Origin: Corythucha ciliata | Lineage: Eukaryota > Arthropoda > Insecta > Hemiptera > Tingidae | Assembly: GCA_038030265.1 (NCBI GenBank) | Contig: CM075937.1 | Coordinates: 17,422,001-17,486,000 of the forward strand | Direction of reading: 5' to 3' | Length of the DNA: 64,000 bases | In this document: positions 10,801 through 23,400 of the stretch, piece after piece | How positions within the stretch are numbered: the first letter of the stretch is position 1 | Layout: the number at the start of each line of letters is the position of its first letter | Notes under the pieces: generated by a model | Databases searched by the model: none | What the model saw: the letters and a program-made list of their open reading frames with translations, nothing else | Told to the model about the DNA's origin: nothing | Program-made: the position numbers and the translations under genes

Positions 10801-13800
10801 AAGTAAAACGCTCATTCGCAACTAAAATGGAGAAAGACGCCAATGCGCGGATCAATTTGAGAAAATGCGCCAATTCGTGACTAAAATTAGGAAAGTAATT
10901 CGCGGCTAAAAATTGAGTAATAGTGCTAAGGCGTGGCTGAAATGGAGAAAAAGTGCTAATGTGATGCTAACATTGAGAAAAACGCTAATGTGCTGAAACA
11001 TATGGTGATAAAAACAAAACCCGCATATTCATGGCGAAAACTGAGACGAACCGCTAATTTCCCGCCTAAAATTGATGTAAAACGCCCATCCGCAGCTAAA
11101 ATGCGGAGAAATACGATAATTCGCGGATCAATTTGAGGAAATACGCTAGTTTACAGATATGATTGAGGAATGCGGTGGTTTCGCGGCTAAAATTAAGAAA
11201 TAACTCAAGGCAAAATTAGAAAAAAGTCCTAGAATTGAGGAAATGTGGTAATTCACTGTAAAATGGAGAACAACCACTATCCACATGACTGAGAAGTGCT
11301 AAAATGGAAACAACGGCTGATTTACAGTTGAAATTGAGGAATATGGTGATTCGTGGCTAAAATGAAGAAATTAACAAATAATCTGATGCTAAAATTGGGA
11401 AATTAATTCGCAGCTGAAACGAGAAATGGTGCTAATTCACGGCAAATATAGGGGCAAAGCGGTAATTTGAGGTTAACGGAGAAAACGCTAAGTCACGAAT
11501 ACATTATTGATAGTTCCGCTTGCTGAAATTGAGTAAGGGCGGTGATTCGCGGGTGAATTGAGGAATAATTCACGGCTAAAATTCAGAAATAATTCGCAGA
11601 TAAAAATTACATAAAAATTAAACAATAAATAACACAAAAACGCTAATTCGCGGATCAATTCCTGCGGGCAAATTCGATAAAATCAGCTTATTAGTGGCTA
11701 TTGAATTGAGGAAACGCGGTAACTCGCGCCAGTAATGGACATAAAACGCTAATCCATTTACAACTAAAACTGAGACACGTCGCTAATGCTTGTCTAAAAT
11801 GTAGATAAAGAGCTCATTCGCTGCTAAAATGAAGAAAATTCGCGGCCAAAGTGGACAAGAAGGGCTCATTCGCTACTGAAACCGATAAAAAACGATAAAT
11901 CGCGGATTAATTTGAGAAAATCCGCTGATTCACGGCTAAAATATATGAAACACTATAATTAATGATGAAATTGAGAAAGAAATCGTGACTAAAATTAAGA
12001 AACAGCGCAAAAATTGGGAAAAGTCGCTTAATTCATGCTTAAAATTGAGAAAACGCCAATTTGTGGTAGAGACAATTTTGTCTCTTGGCTGTGGAAAAAA
12101 GAGAGTAAATCAGATTTATAGAACCCCTCCCAAGATAAATTCCTAGATCCGCCGCTGAAGAGAGGGAAAACAAAAATAGATTTTGATAGAAAGGAAATGT
12201 GCGTCGGTTTAATCTTGCATTGACAAACAACGTGCTGAATTGAATTTTGACTAAATACGATTATATAGGTCACTTTATCGTTCGATCGTCTTTCAATTTA
12301 CAAAGTGTCATACGCGGGGGGGGGGGGCATAAGAAAAAAACAAGTTGACCGGAAAGCTATGAGATTACCTCCACTATCTGTCAAGGCAGCCATAAAATCC
12401 TGATCTTCCGCAACAAAACTAGCATTTTGTGCTCTAGGAACGGACTTAGAACCCTCACGATTAATATTTATGCAACGAAAAATACATATTTAGGCAAACT
12501 AACAAACGCTGGTCGAGAGCAGTAGCGTACCGAGGTAGTGGTGAGGGGGCGGACCGCCCCGGGCCTCCTATCAGATGAAGTCCCCGAAATGGTTATAAAT
12601 ACGGAACATTGAGGTTTTTAGGTTCTGTACTCATGGATGGTCAGTATGTGAAAAGGTTGGGTGAGGTTGGAGCGATTTGGCTCCTTTCTACTAATTTCAG
12701 TCTCTCCTAACGCTGCAATAAGTGAAATCAGCTAAAGGGTGTGGGCTGAATATTTGATTGAGCCCCCAAGAGCGCTTCTGTTGACTCCTTCGCCGCTAAA
12801 ATGGAGAAAATGCACCATCCCCTGTTTCGATATAGGAGCGCACTAATGTTCTGGTCGTCATCGCAACTTGCTAATACGGCAAAAATTTTGGAAAAAGCTC
12901 TAATGATCGTGGCTATAACTGCGAGAAAGCGCTGTATCATGATCTCACGATCCAACTTCCAGGCCAAAATTATGAAAAAATCGCTGATTCACGGTGTATG
13001 GAGGCTATTCTACGGCTAAAATGTATAAATCAACGGTAAAGTGTTGTTTTTGGGCCCAGTCCGGGGCTAAAATTGGGAAAACACGCTTCTCAACGACCAT
13101 GAATTCATTTCTGGACAGTTTAAGGGGCGCTGGCGGCGACTCTGTTGCATGCCAGGCAGGGACCGGCTGTGTATCCATCAGTCGAGCACGGTTCGAGCGA
13201 CTCATATAACTCATATCGGGCTGAAACCAATACCATCGTGAAAATTACTCTATAAAATTTGAGTAGATGACCACCCCTGATGATGTTTTCACACAAGTGA
13301 AGACCTTGACTCCAAGGGAGGGGCCAGGGCCTCTATATGGTTCACCCCTTGGATGCCCCAATGTTCTGGGGTCAATTTTTCAGTTGAATTGCTGAGTATT
13401 GAGTTATAAGGGCCAAAATGCTGCGGAAAACACGGCGGCGAGCGCCCCTTCATAGAATCTCTTCTATCTGTGACTGGCTGACATGCTGCTAGCAGGGCAA
13501 ATGCCATTGGTCCAAATGTTTCCGCATGGCAACAGTCCTATTTGCTGTATAATAGATATTATTCAGTTGTGAGAAAATAAATTTGAATAGGTAGGTACTC
13601 CAAATTAAATGAGCTTGAATAATAACAATAATGAAAGAATAGAATAAATAATTACAAACGAGAACAACAAGGAAAAAACGATTTATAATAAATGTCAGCT
13701 GATTTCGTGCGGAACTCCTACACTCATTACAATATTCGCGCAAGCATATCTTGCACTGAGGAGTAATATTAAAATATAAAACAGTAAGAAGGGAATACCG

Positions 13801-16800
13801 TCTTAATTAACACTTTCGATGGGTCTTTAATTTGTTTAATCAGGGCAAATTGATAAGTGCGCAAACTTTACCCACTCGCTGAAAAACCGATTGGTAGACC
13901 GTAGAGGGCAAAGGCTTACAAAAGTCGCAGTGTTTCCGCTCGGCCCCAGGACCAACCGGGGCCAAGCCCCCCACCCCACCACTAATGCAACCATCCATGA
14001 CGTCGAGGCCACTAGCGCGGATTTAATTTGTGTATTTAGGGATTTTCCGCCCCGTATCGTCCCACGCGCATCCCTACTACCCCCTTCAAAACTGTTTTGT
14101 TTTTTTTTGTTTTTGTTTTTTTTGTTTTTTCAATGGGTCAGCATTGCAAAATTTTGTAAGAAGCGCTGAAATCCACGAAATTGTTATTTTTAAGGAAGAG
14201 CAAACCCCACGACTTTGGGTTTTCAACGAGCCAATTACACGAAATTTTGGGTTTATCCCAAAACTATCCCCTCGAAATTGGTGTGAGTGGGCCAATGTTA
14301 CGAAGTTTTGTATACATATAACAGGAACCAGACACACGTGAAATCGGTTTTATTTTAACGTGCCGAATGAGCCAGTCAAAACCTTGGAAATTTTGATTTT
14401 GAAGGTGTAGTGGTCCCGGGTCCGTTGACTTCTTCAGGAAGCTGACGCCGCGAAATTTGTTTCTGACGTGCCACATCCACAAAATTTTGGATTTTTTTCA
14501 AGTGCTGAATTCACGAAATTTGGACTCCAAAATGCCCAACACACAAAATTGCTTTTTGTAAGGTCCAAAGCCCATGGAATTGCTTTTTCGACTGATGTGA
14601 GTCGCACACATGAGATTGGATGTTTGAATTTGTTAATCCCGCAAAATTGCTTTTTATGGAACCAATCCAGCGAAATTAAAGTTTTGAGTAAGTAAAACCC
14701 ACAAAATTGTGTTCTGTGAGTGCCAGTAATCCATAAAAAAAAGGGTTTCGAAACGGCCAAACCAGTGATATTTTGTTTTCTAAAGTGAGCAGGGTAGACC
14801 CTCGATATTTCAAAAAGAGTCAACACCTTTGGAATTTTTTTTTTAAACGTGTGAAATCCGTGAATTCGGCCTTAATTTAGGTAGCCAAGGTCACGAAATT
14901 GATTTTTTCGCTGTACACGATTCACGAAATTTATTTTTTGAAGGAGCCTAACCGGTGCAGTGGAATTGTGGTTTTCAAAGAACTAAGGGCGAAATTCGTT
15001 CTTCGATTAGTCAAAACTGCAAAGTTCGATTCTGTGAGTGATGTCCAATCCGCAGCATTAGGACATCACAGGGGCCAAAGCCCACAATTTTTTTTTTTTT
15101 TTTTGTCGAGTCAACCCCGCGTACTAATTGGCTTTTTATAACAAAAATAATTTAATTCGCCTAGGGTACATATTGTGCATTGGTCGTCAATCCAGTGAAG
15201 TTGGCGTTTCGAGTGAGCAAAAGTACCTATTGAGAACCAATAACCCACAAAATTTGAGGTATATTAACAATTTTGGCCGCGATTTAGTGTTTTCCCTCAA
15301 TTTTACCCGCGAATTAGCGCTTTTTCTTAATTTTAGCAGCTTAGTGACGTTTCTAACCCATGAATTAGCGATTTCTTTTCATTTTTCGCATCGAATTAGC
15401 TTTTTATCAATTTAGACTGAAAATTAGCCGTTCTCCTCATTTTTGGCCAGACTAAAAATTGATTTTTTCAAACCTCAAATTAGCATTTTTAAATTTTAGC
15501 ATCGCATTAGCAATTCTTTCAGAAGCTAAGGATTTTTGTCTTCTCATTTTTAGCTGAGATTTAGTTATTTTTTCTTTTTTATCTGATTTTAGTGGTTGTG
15601 GGTATTTTCAGCGATTTTTCTCCGTTTTAGCTGTTAAATAGCGTTTTCTGCTACTTTTGTAGTGAACTAGAGCATGTATTCTCTTTATTATATGCAAATT
15701 GTGCGATATATGCGAACTTTTATATGCAATTTCAGTTGTGAATTTGCCATTGTTGCTCAATTTTAACCCTGATTAGCGTTGGTTTTGTCCGTATTAGCTA
15801 GAAGCTAGATTTTTTTCACTTGTACAGTCTTGAATTATAAGGAAACAGTTAGAACACAAGTTCGCCTTCAACACAATGAAATGTTTTCCACACTAATGGC
15901 CATCACGGGGCAATTCTCGAAACCGAAGTTTATACCAGTAAATCTTCAATTTACCCCTTCAAACAGCCTAATTTTCATTAAAATAAAAAAATCTCGACGT
16001 TTAGCCCAAAAAACCGATCTTCCACGGCAATAATGACGATTTTTACTGACAATTTGCCTCCCCCCCCCCCACAGGGTGACCATTCGAGCAGAAAACTGCC
16101 AATTTAGACTCCGGAACCTGTTGGTTCCGGAACGCTAGGAACGCCGGCTATAGAACGTGTGTTGAAGTGAACTTAACTACGCGAGCCAACACAGTTACTC
16201 ATTAAACAAATTGCGTGGCTAAAAAGGAACTGAATTGCAACATTGGAGCCAAAAGCTGCCGCGAAGTTTATGCATTCATGAGATGAAAATCTGAAAAATT
16301 GCAAGTTACATTCACGAAATGCAAAGTTCCGGCCCTCCTTAAAATAAAAAAAATTGTGAGCGTGGAGTCTATTCTAGCCGTTTCCGATAGGGCTCAAAGC
16401 TTGCCCATCACATCTGATCACAAAATCCGCCAAACTGCAAACTATGAGCCTGAGCATTCATGAAACCTCAAGCTTCTGGTCTTTTATTGATGTGCGCGAC
16501 ATTGGATCCCCCCCTCCCCTAGTTAGTGACCGGGACACCACTGGTAAGCCGTCCACCCAGCGCCCAAAACACATAATTACGGTTGAATAGCCACAAAATT
16601 GCAACAATTTGGAACTAAATTGGAAGTTCCCTAGCTGAACATTCACGCAAACGCTAGTTTCAAGCCTTTATTTTGTAAAATTGCAAGCTTCAGGGCCTTA
16701 TATTCCGTGCCAACAGAGCCTGGGTTGATCGTGGCTCTGGCCGTGCCACATCACCCTGCTAGTATTATTTGAAATTTCAAGTTTTGGGCATACTTATAAA

Positions 16801-17410
16801 TAAGTATATTTGCAAAATTGCTTGTTTCAGGTTTATATTTTCTCAAAATTGTAAGTTTTAGGCCCAAATATTCGTTTGTTCGACTAATTCCCGGTCTTCA
16901 ACTCCGCGAAATTACAATTTTCTGGAACCTTGTTTTAGCTACCACAGAACCAGGGCAAGCCTGCCACAACAGCGTTCAAAGTCTCATAAATTGCCGCAAC
17001 ATTTTGGAACTGGGAGTTTCCTGGCTGAATATTCGTATAAAATTATGAGATTCAGGTCGTGTAGCTTTCGCGAAATCGCACGTTTTTGGTCTTTATTTCG
17101 GTGAAATCGCCGGACTCGGGCCTGAATATTCGCAAAATTGGTAGTTTCTGTTACTTATTTTCAAGAAATTGCCAATTCTGGTGTATATTTTCGGTAAATA
17201 GCAATTTTCTGGACAATTCGGTCCCGACCGCATCCGTGTTTGCGTCATTTAGAGCTAAATATTAATGTGTTTCAAAGTTTCGGATCAAATTTCAGCGAAA
17301 CTACAGGTTTCTCGGCTGAATACCTGCGGCGGAATTGAAACTTTCGGGTCTTAATTTTTTTGGAAGTAAGAGTTTCGGTCCTAAATTTCTACAAATTTGC
17401 AAGTTTCGTT

Positions 17411-17451
<41 letters not shown>

Positions 17452-20400
17452 CGTGACTGTAGACCCCGGTACAAGAGCTGGGAGCTGGTTCCGGGAGCGC
17501 CCAAAGGTTGATAACTGCTTGGATAACTATTTGGATTTTTTGGCTTATATGTTGCGAAGTGGTTCGTTTTTAGCCAGACGTGGCTTATGAGTCCCTTGTG
17601 GACATGGGCGTAGCGAGCCTGGGGGCAGGGGTGGGACGTTGGCCTTCTGTAGAATCAAAAGCGTGCATTTCGTGGGGCTGCCCACCACCAAATTCCATCA
17701 GAAAGTTAAAATCCAACAGGAAAACGCCAGTTTTCCGTGTTGTCCCCGCTAAAAACCATTTTTGCGAAATCATCAAAACCCCGATTTTGTAGGTTCCCGG
17801 TTTGTAGGGTGTTTCCTCTTTCGTTTCGCGTGGATTTTGCACTGTTATAAACCATAGTCGTGGTTCTGGCTCACTAAAACGCCAATTTCCGGGGTTTTGC
17901 TCGCTATTTAGGGGACCATATTCGAGAGCATTTGTCCATTTGAAACTGCACAATTTCGTGGGTTTTGGCTAGCTGAAACCGTGTCTAGCCCGCTGTGCCA
18001 GCCAGACTTATCGTGGGAGAGGCAATGCCAGCTCCGTTTAACGTCTCATGTCTAAAATTTAAAGTTTTCCTCCAAAATAGTTTTCAGTTTTTCGACATAA
18101 AATCCGAAATAGAAGGCTACAAACGACAGTTTTCTAGCAAATATTTATTTTTTAACGGTTTTAGTGACAGTTTCTGTGCAAATTTAGCCTGACCGCGATT
18201 TTAACCTCCAGATCCTGTTTTAAACCTGCAAAAAGGCAATGGCGCGTCTGATATTTTCGCCAGTGATGCTGCCCACGGGCGAGGATCCAGTTTTTCTCAA
18301 GAGGAGTCGCACAGCATTGTTTCCCCCATTTTAATCGTGAATGACCACTTTTTTTTACCCTCGAATTGACGTTTTTCCCTAATTTTAGCCTGAAACAGTG
18401 TTCTTTTTCTCAATTCTACCTATTTAATGGACTACCCATTTTATTCATTTTAGCCGTGGAAATGTCTAAATAAAAACCGTTAAATCACGCATTTGTTATT
18501 TACTATTTCAATTACGGCCACCAATTGGCATCGCCTTACCAATGAATTGGTGCATTCTTTCAATTTCAGGCGCAAAAGAGCAGTTTTCCCTCCAATTGAC
18601 CTTTGGATGAACGCTGTTTCTCAATTTTGGCCACGAAAATTCCACCAATCAACAACAAACGGTGACAATTTTGCCAATGCGTTTTCCCTCAATTTTAGCC
18701 GTTGAGTGCTTTTTCCCAATTCTGCCTTGACCAATTTTTCCCCCCTTCGAATTTTTGCAATGAAAAGGTTCACATAATCCGCAAATTAGAGAATTTTATT
18801 AATTTTAACCCGGACGCTGCATCGCGAAACCTTGAAATGGGTGTTTTCGTCGTTTCACCTGTGAACGAACAATTTTCCTCAATTTCAGGAGTGAATAAGG
18901 ACTTTTTCCAAAAAGGTATGCGCTCTTTCTTAACTGTACCCGCAAACTTGCCATATATTTGTATAAAAACGGTCAATTAGCACTTTTTCGCAATGTTCCA
19001 ACAATTTCATATCAAATTCAAGTCAAATCGTTAAATTTTATTTTTATTTATTTATTTACTTATTTATTTTTTGTTTACACTTTTCCAGCGTTTGGGCATC
19101 CGTTTTTAAATATTTCATTACTCGAAGATTGTAAGCTACTTTTCTGCTGTAGGCGCACGGTGGCAGGATGGGGGTCATGGCCGTCTCCCTAAGCGGTAAG
19201 CGCCTGCCCCAGAATCCAGTTTTTTGGCTGAAATCCACTGCCCCGCTGTCCTAGATGTCTGGGCTTGACAAACATTTCTATAGGCCAAGAGCGTTGCTCG
19301 TACCTGAAGTTATCAAGTGACTTTGTCCCAAGCATGTCGAATGGTCACAGATGGACCGAAGACTTGTTTTTACGCGAGCAGTCGTGTTTTTTTTGTTTGT
19401 TTGTTTTTTGTTGCCTAAATTGTCTCTTTCTGGGAATGGTGAAGAGTAATATAGAAACGACGATTCAACAACTTCAAGCATATCTCGCAAAATTATGCGT
19501 CTACGCGTATTTGCATCCAAAGAAACTGGAGTGCGAGCTTGTTGAAGAGAGTTATTATTAAAAATTAAATTCACGTTTACGTGAGAAAAGGATGCGTGCA
19601 GATAAATGTGGTTGAGTGCACGTGCTTCAGATGGTGTAGCCATCGGTATCCACGTTTTTAGTCGCACGTCTGATTTTGAGAGAGTTCAAGACGTTTAATA
19701 ATTTCACGTTATTTGCCAACTGAATTGATTCACCTGCAAACTCTCTTTGCTCAGTGTGTTTTTTCCACGTTTATGTTTCAACTCAGTTTCTCAAATATTT
19801 TCTAGATTTTACTTTCAGTTTATTATTGAATTTCGTTATCTATTACCGAAGGAAAACTGATTAAGCTTCTAGACTATAGAGAGCGTTCACGCCTGTTTGA
19901 TCTAGTCTTATAATTAATTGTTGATAGACTTCCTGGAAATTTGGAAAGTTCACTTTTCTAATCTGGTCGGTGGAAAAACTCGTCCGTCCTTCAATTGTTC
20001 TCTCTACGTCACAAACTTGCTGTTTAAAACGTTGGGTTCAAAGAACGCTTAAAAAATGTTTGCGTGCTGTTGATTTTGCTCGCATATGCGCGCTTTTAAA
20101 ACGTTTTCCTGCCAACGGCGTGTTTATCCCTCGTGCTAGGGTTAAGACAATAAGTTTATTTCCATTTTGGTCAGTTATTCGCTGTAGTCGACATTGGTCA
20201 GAGACGTTTTTTCATGGAAAGAATGCCCCCGGACTAAGGGAATGAAGATGTTTCCTTGTAATTTTTATTTAGCGAACAGTGAACTCGCGCAGTTTAAAAT
20301 TAAAATTGTGCACTTGGCAACAGTTCGATTTTTTCCCCTTTCCGGGCTTTATAAACAGGGAAGACGTCAACGTTGAACAAATTAATGACTGAAGTCGTAT

Positions 20401-23400
20401 TTTTTAATGTGACCCTTTCCCCACCAATATGAACATTGATTGATCCAAGTACTACTAATAGAGAATGACGTTCGAAACTTTTATCTGTCAAATACATAGT
20501 TATTATTCATGAAGGATTTTTAGAGTCACTCATTTCTGTAGAAGCAGTGTAAATTATTCTTTGCTAGAGTAATTGGACAGGTTGAAATATGAATCGAGGA
20601 CGTATACATTTATGTATGTGTCGTATATGTTATACATATTTCCCTGCTTATTTTTATCGTCGTGTCGTCTTCGGTGCACGCTTTTGTTCGGTATAAATGT
20701 GCTTTGTTGCGCCATTATTGTTATTCTGCGATATCCCTCGACCTTCACTTTTTTGTTTTGTTTTTTTTTTCTTCCCTGAGTGAGAAAGAACGTAGAGGAA
20801 AAACAGATTAGTCTACAGAGCTTTCTTTTTGCGAGCAATGAGTCATTGCAACGTAAAAAAAAAGTCTGCCAATTATTTTTCAGTATTTTGTTTCTGTCTT
20901 AGCACTTCAAGAGATATTAAGAGTAAATAATAACAACGTATTTTAAAATTTAAAATCATCTTCTTTGTTAACGTGTCAATGTCAATGGCCTAACTCATTA
21001 GGCCATAAAACATAGCTGCTAGTTTTTCTTCTAGAATTTTTCGTTCCCCATTGTTGAAAAGTTATCAACCAAAAACTTTATTTGTTATCGTCCTTTGTTG
21101 TCAATGCGAGCGTGTGTGTCATTCGAATGAATGTAACAAAATAACAACTGAAATATCGATTTTCTCTTGCGGCAGTAAATAATCGTCCTGTAAATTATTC
21201 ACTAATGGTTTGTATTGCTTAAAGGATTATCCAGCGGTGGCTAAAATCGGAGGTTCTAGGTCAAATATTCTCTTTTTCTTAACGAACCCCAGGAAAAAAA
21301 TAATGAGTGTATCGTCAAAAACCAAATATTGCTCCTACAAAATCGACACACTCCTGAAGAGCTTAAGCTCTGTAAATTCTGGACCCATCCCTCTATTTTC
21401 ATCGTGTTTGACTGAAAAATGGCAGTTTGTAGCTCCAGAATGTATTTACTCTGCCTAGAAACGGTAAAATCAGTTAAGAAGTCTTAATTTTGCCCCGATT
21501 GACGATTATGCTTAACTGCACATTAGCACGCACGCACCAATTAAGCTTCTACCTCACTCCGACCTGTTGTTTGAGAAACCTTGGAGAGTTCTTTTATCGT
21601 TTGGAGGGTAATATTTTATTATTGAAGTTCCCAAGAAGAAAAATTCAACATAATTTTGGAAGTAGTTAACGGGAGGGAGGGGGGGGTTGCGCACACCGTC
21701 ACCTTTTGTCACGTTATATAGTCGCCATTACCCACAATAGCTCAAAAAACTGTGGCCATTATCATTAGAAATGTGAACATTTCACACGGTAATCTGGTTT
21801 TTACAAAGTAAAAATGCATTCAGACCCGCAAAACCAACAAGAAACTAAAATTTTCCGGGTTGGTGAGAGGGGTATTTGGGCCCTAAAGTTAATTTTTTAG
21901 CAGTGGTGTACCGATTAGGTAGCGCCTACACTATAACCAAGGTGTAGCAGCCGCTACACCCTCTCTAGGGAGTGGGTGATCCGTGATCGAGGAGGTGATG
22001 AATAACATCGAAGTCTATAATTTGGTGCACCAGAGGCTCAATTTCCACTTTTTCACTGGAATAATCAGTTTCCAGGACTCTTTGAAACTTTCTAAGAGAA
22101 AATTAACGGTAATTTAGGAGATAATTGAAAGTTTGACAGTTTTGAACGTCGAAATCGACAATTTCAAGGGCGGAATCGGCAGTTTCCAGGACGAATTTAA
22201 ACTTTTATACGGTGACATTGACAGTTCCAAGGACGAAATTGACGGTTAGGAGGACACTGTTTACAGTTTCTCACAGTTTATAGGACAAAATTGAGTTTCC
22301 ATGACGTAATTGACAATTGATAGGACAAAATTGACAGCTCCCAGGGCGAAATTGTCAGTTCAGAGGATGAAATTTGTATAGTTTTGAATGACGAAATTGG
22401 CAGTTTTGAACGAAGAAATTGCCTGAACCAACTGAGCGATTTATCTTTGCTTTAACATGCGCGAATTAGCGCTTTTTCTCAATTATGGCCGCAAAATGGA
22501 GCTTTTTTCTATTTTTACCCGCGAATTTGTGATTTTTTTCTCGCTGTTGGCAACGAATACGTTACGTTCATACGTTGTAAGAAAAGGCGCTAATTCACGG
22601 TTTATGAAGACCTCTCTAACGGCTAAAATAAATGAAAAAGCATAGCAATGGGGGACATGGGCGTAGCAATAGGGGAGGGGGAGTGACAAGGATGTCCAGC
22701 TATATATTTTCCCCGGTCATGCCCTCTACTTTTTAGAGCGTCCTGGGACGTCCGGGCTCATTTTTCATGTGTCCAGGGAGTTCCGTCACGTTCTCACGAA
22801 GCTCTTTCATAACAAAAATTTTCAAATTTGGCACCAATTTCACGGATTTTTGTAATTTTCTACCTCAATTTTGCGGATTTTCAACCTTTAAAAACTGAAT
22901 TTCGTGGGGTTCGCCATTTAAAACCCAAATTTTCGTGAGTTTTGCTCTGTCATAAACCATTTTTACGAACTTTCGCTCTTTCAGAGCCCAATTTCGCGGC
23001 TCAAGGAAACAATTTCAAGGAACAAATTCAAGGAAACATTTGCCTGATAAAACCCAAATTTTGTGTCTTCAGCTATTTATAAGATCGGTTTCACAGGTCC
23101 GGTCAATTTAGAACTAATTGGAGGAAAACGAACTTCGGAAAAACGATTTTGTTTTGTATTTTGGCGTATTCGTCCAGCAATTTTGTCTTCCAAGTATTTT
23201 AAACTCGTAACCTTGAAAATTCAATATTTTCATTTCCGATTTTTATTTCTACCCCAATTTCGCTGATTTTCATGCTTTTAAAAGCCAAACGTGGTCTTTG
23301 TTTTTACTAAAATCAGTTTCGCAGGTGAATTAGCTAATTCGGAAATTTAACTCAACTCTTTCATAACCCAAATTCCCGAATTTGGCTTTATTACGCCAAA

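Noticed and set aside
10440..12060. CRISPR-like regular repeats of about 30 bp
   Set aside because: Units are degenerate and contiguous without unique spacers, and the window is eukaryotic with spliced genes.
17360..17590. Open frames across the 40-base T-run
   Set aside because: Poly-Phe or poly-Lys products of a homopolymer; not coding.
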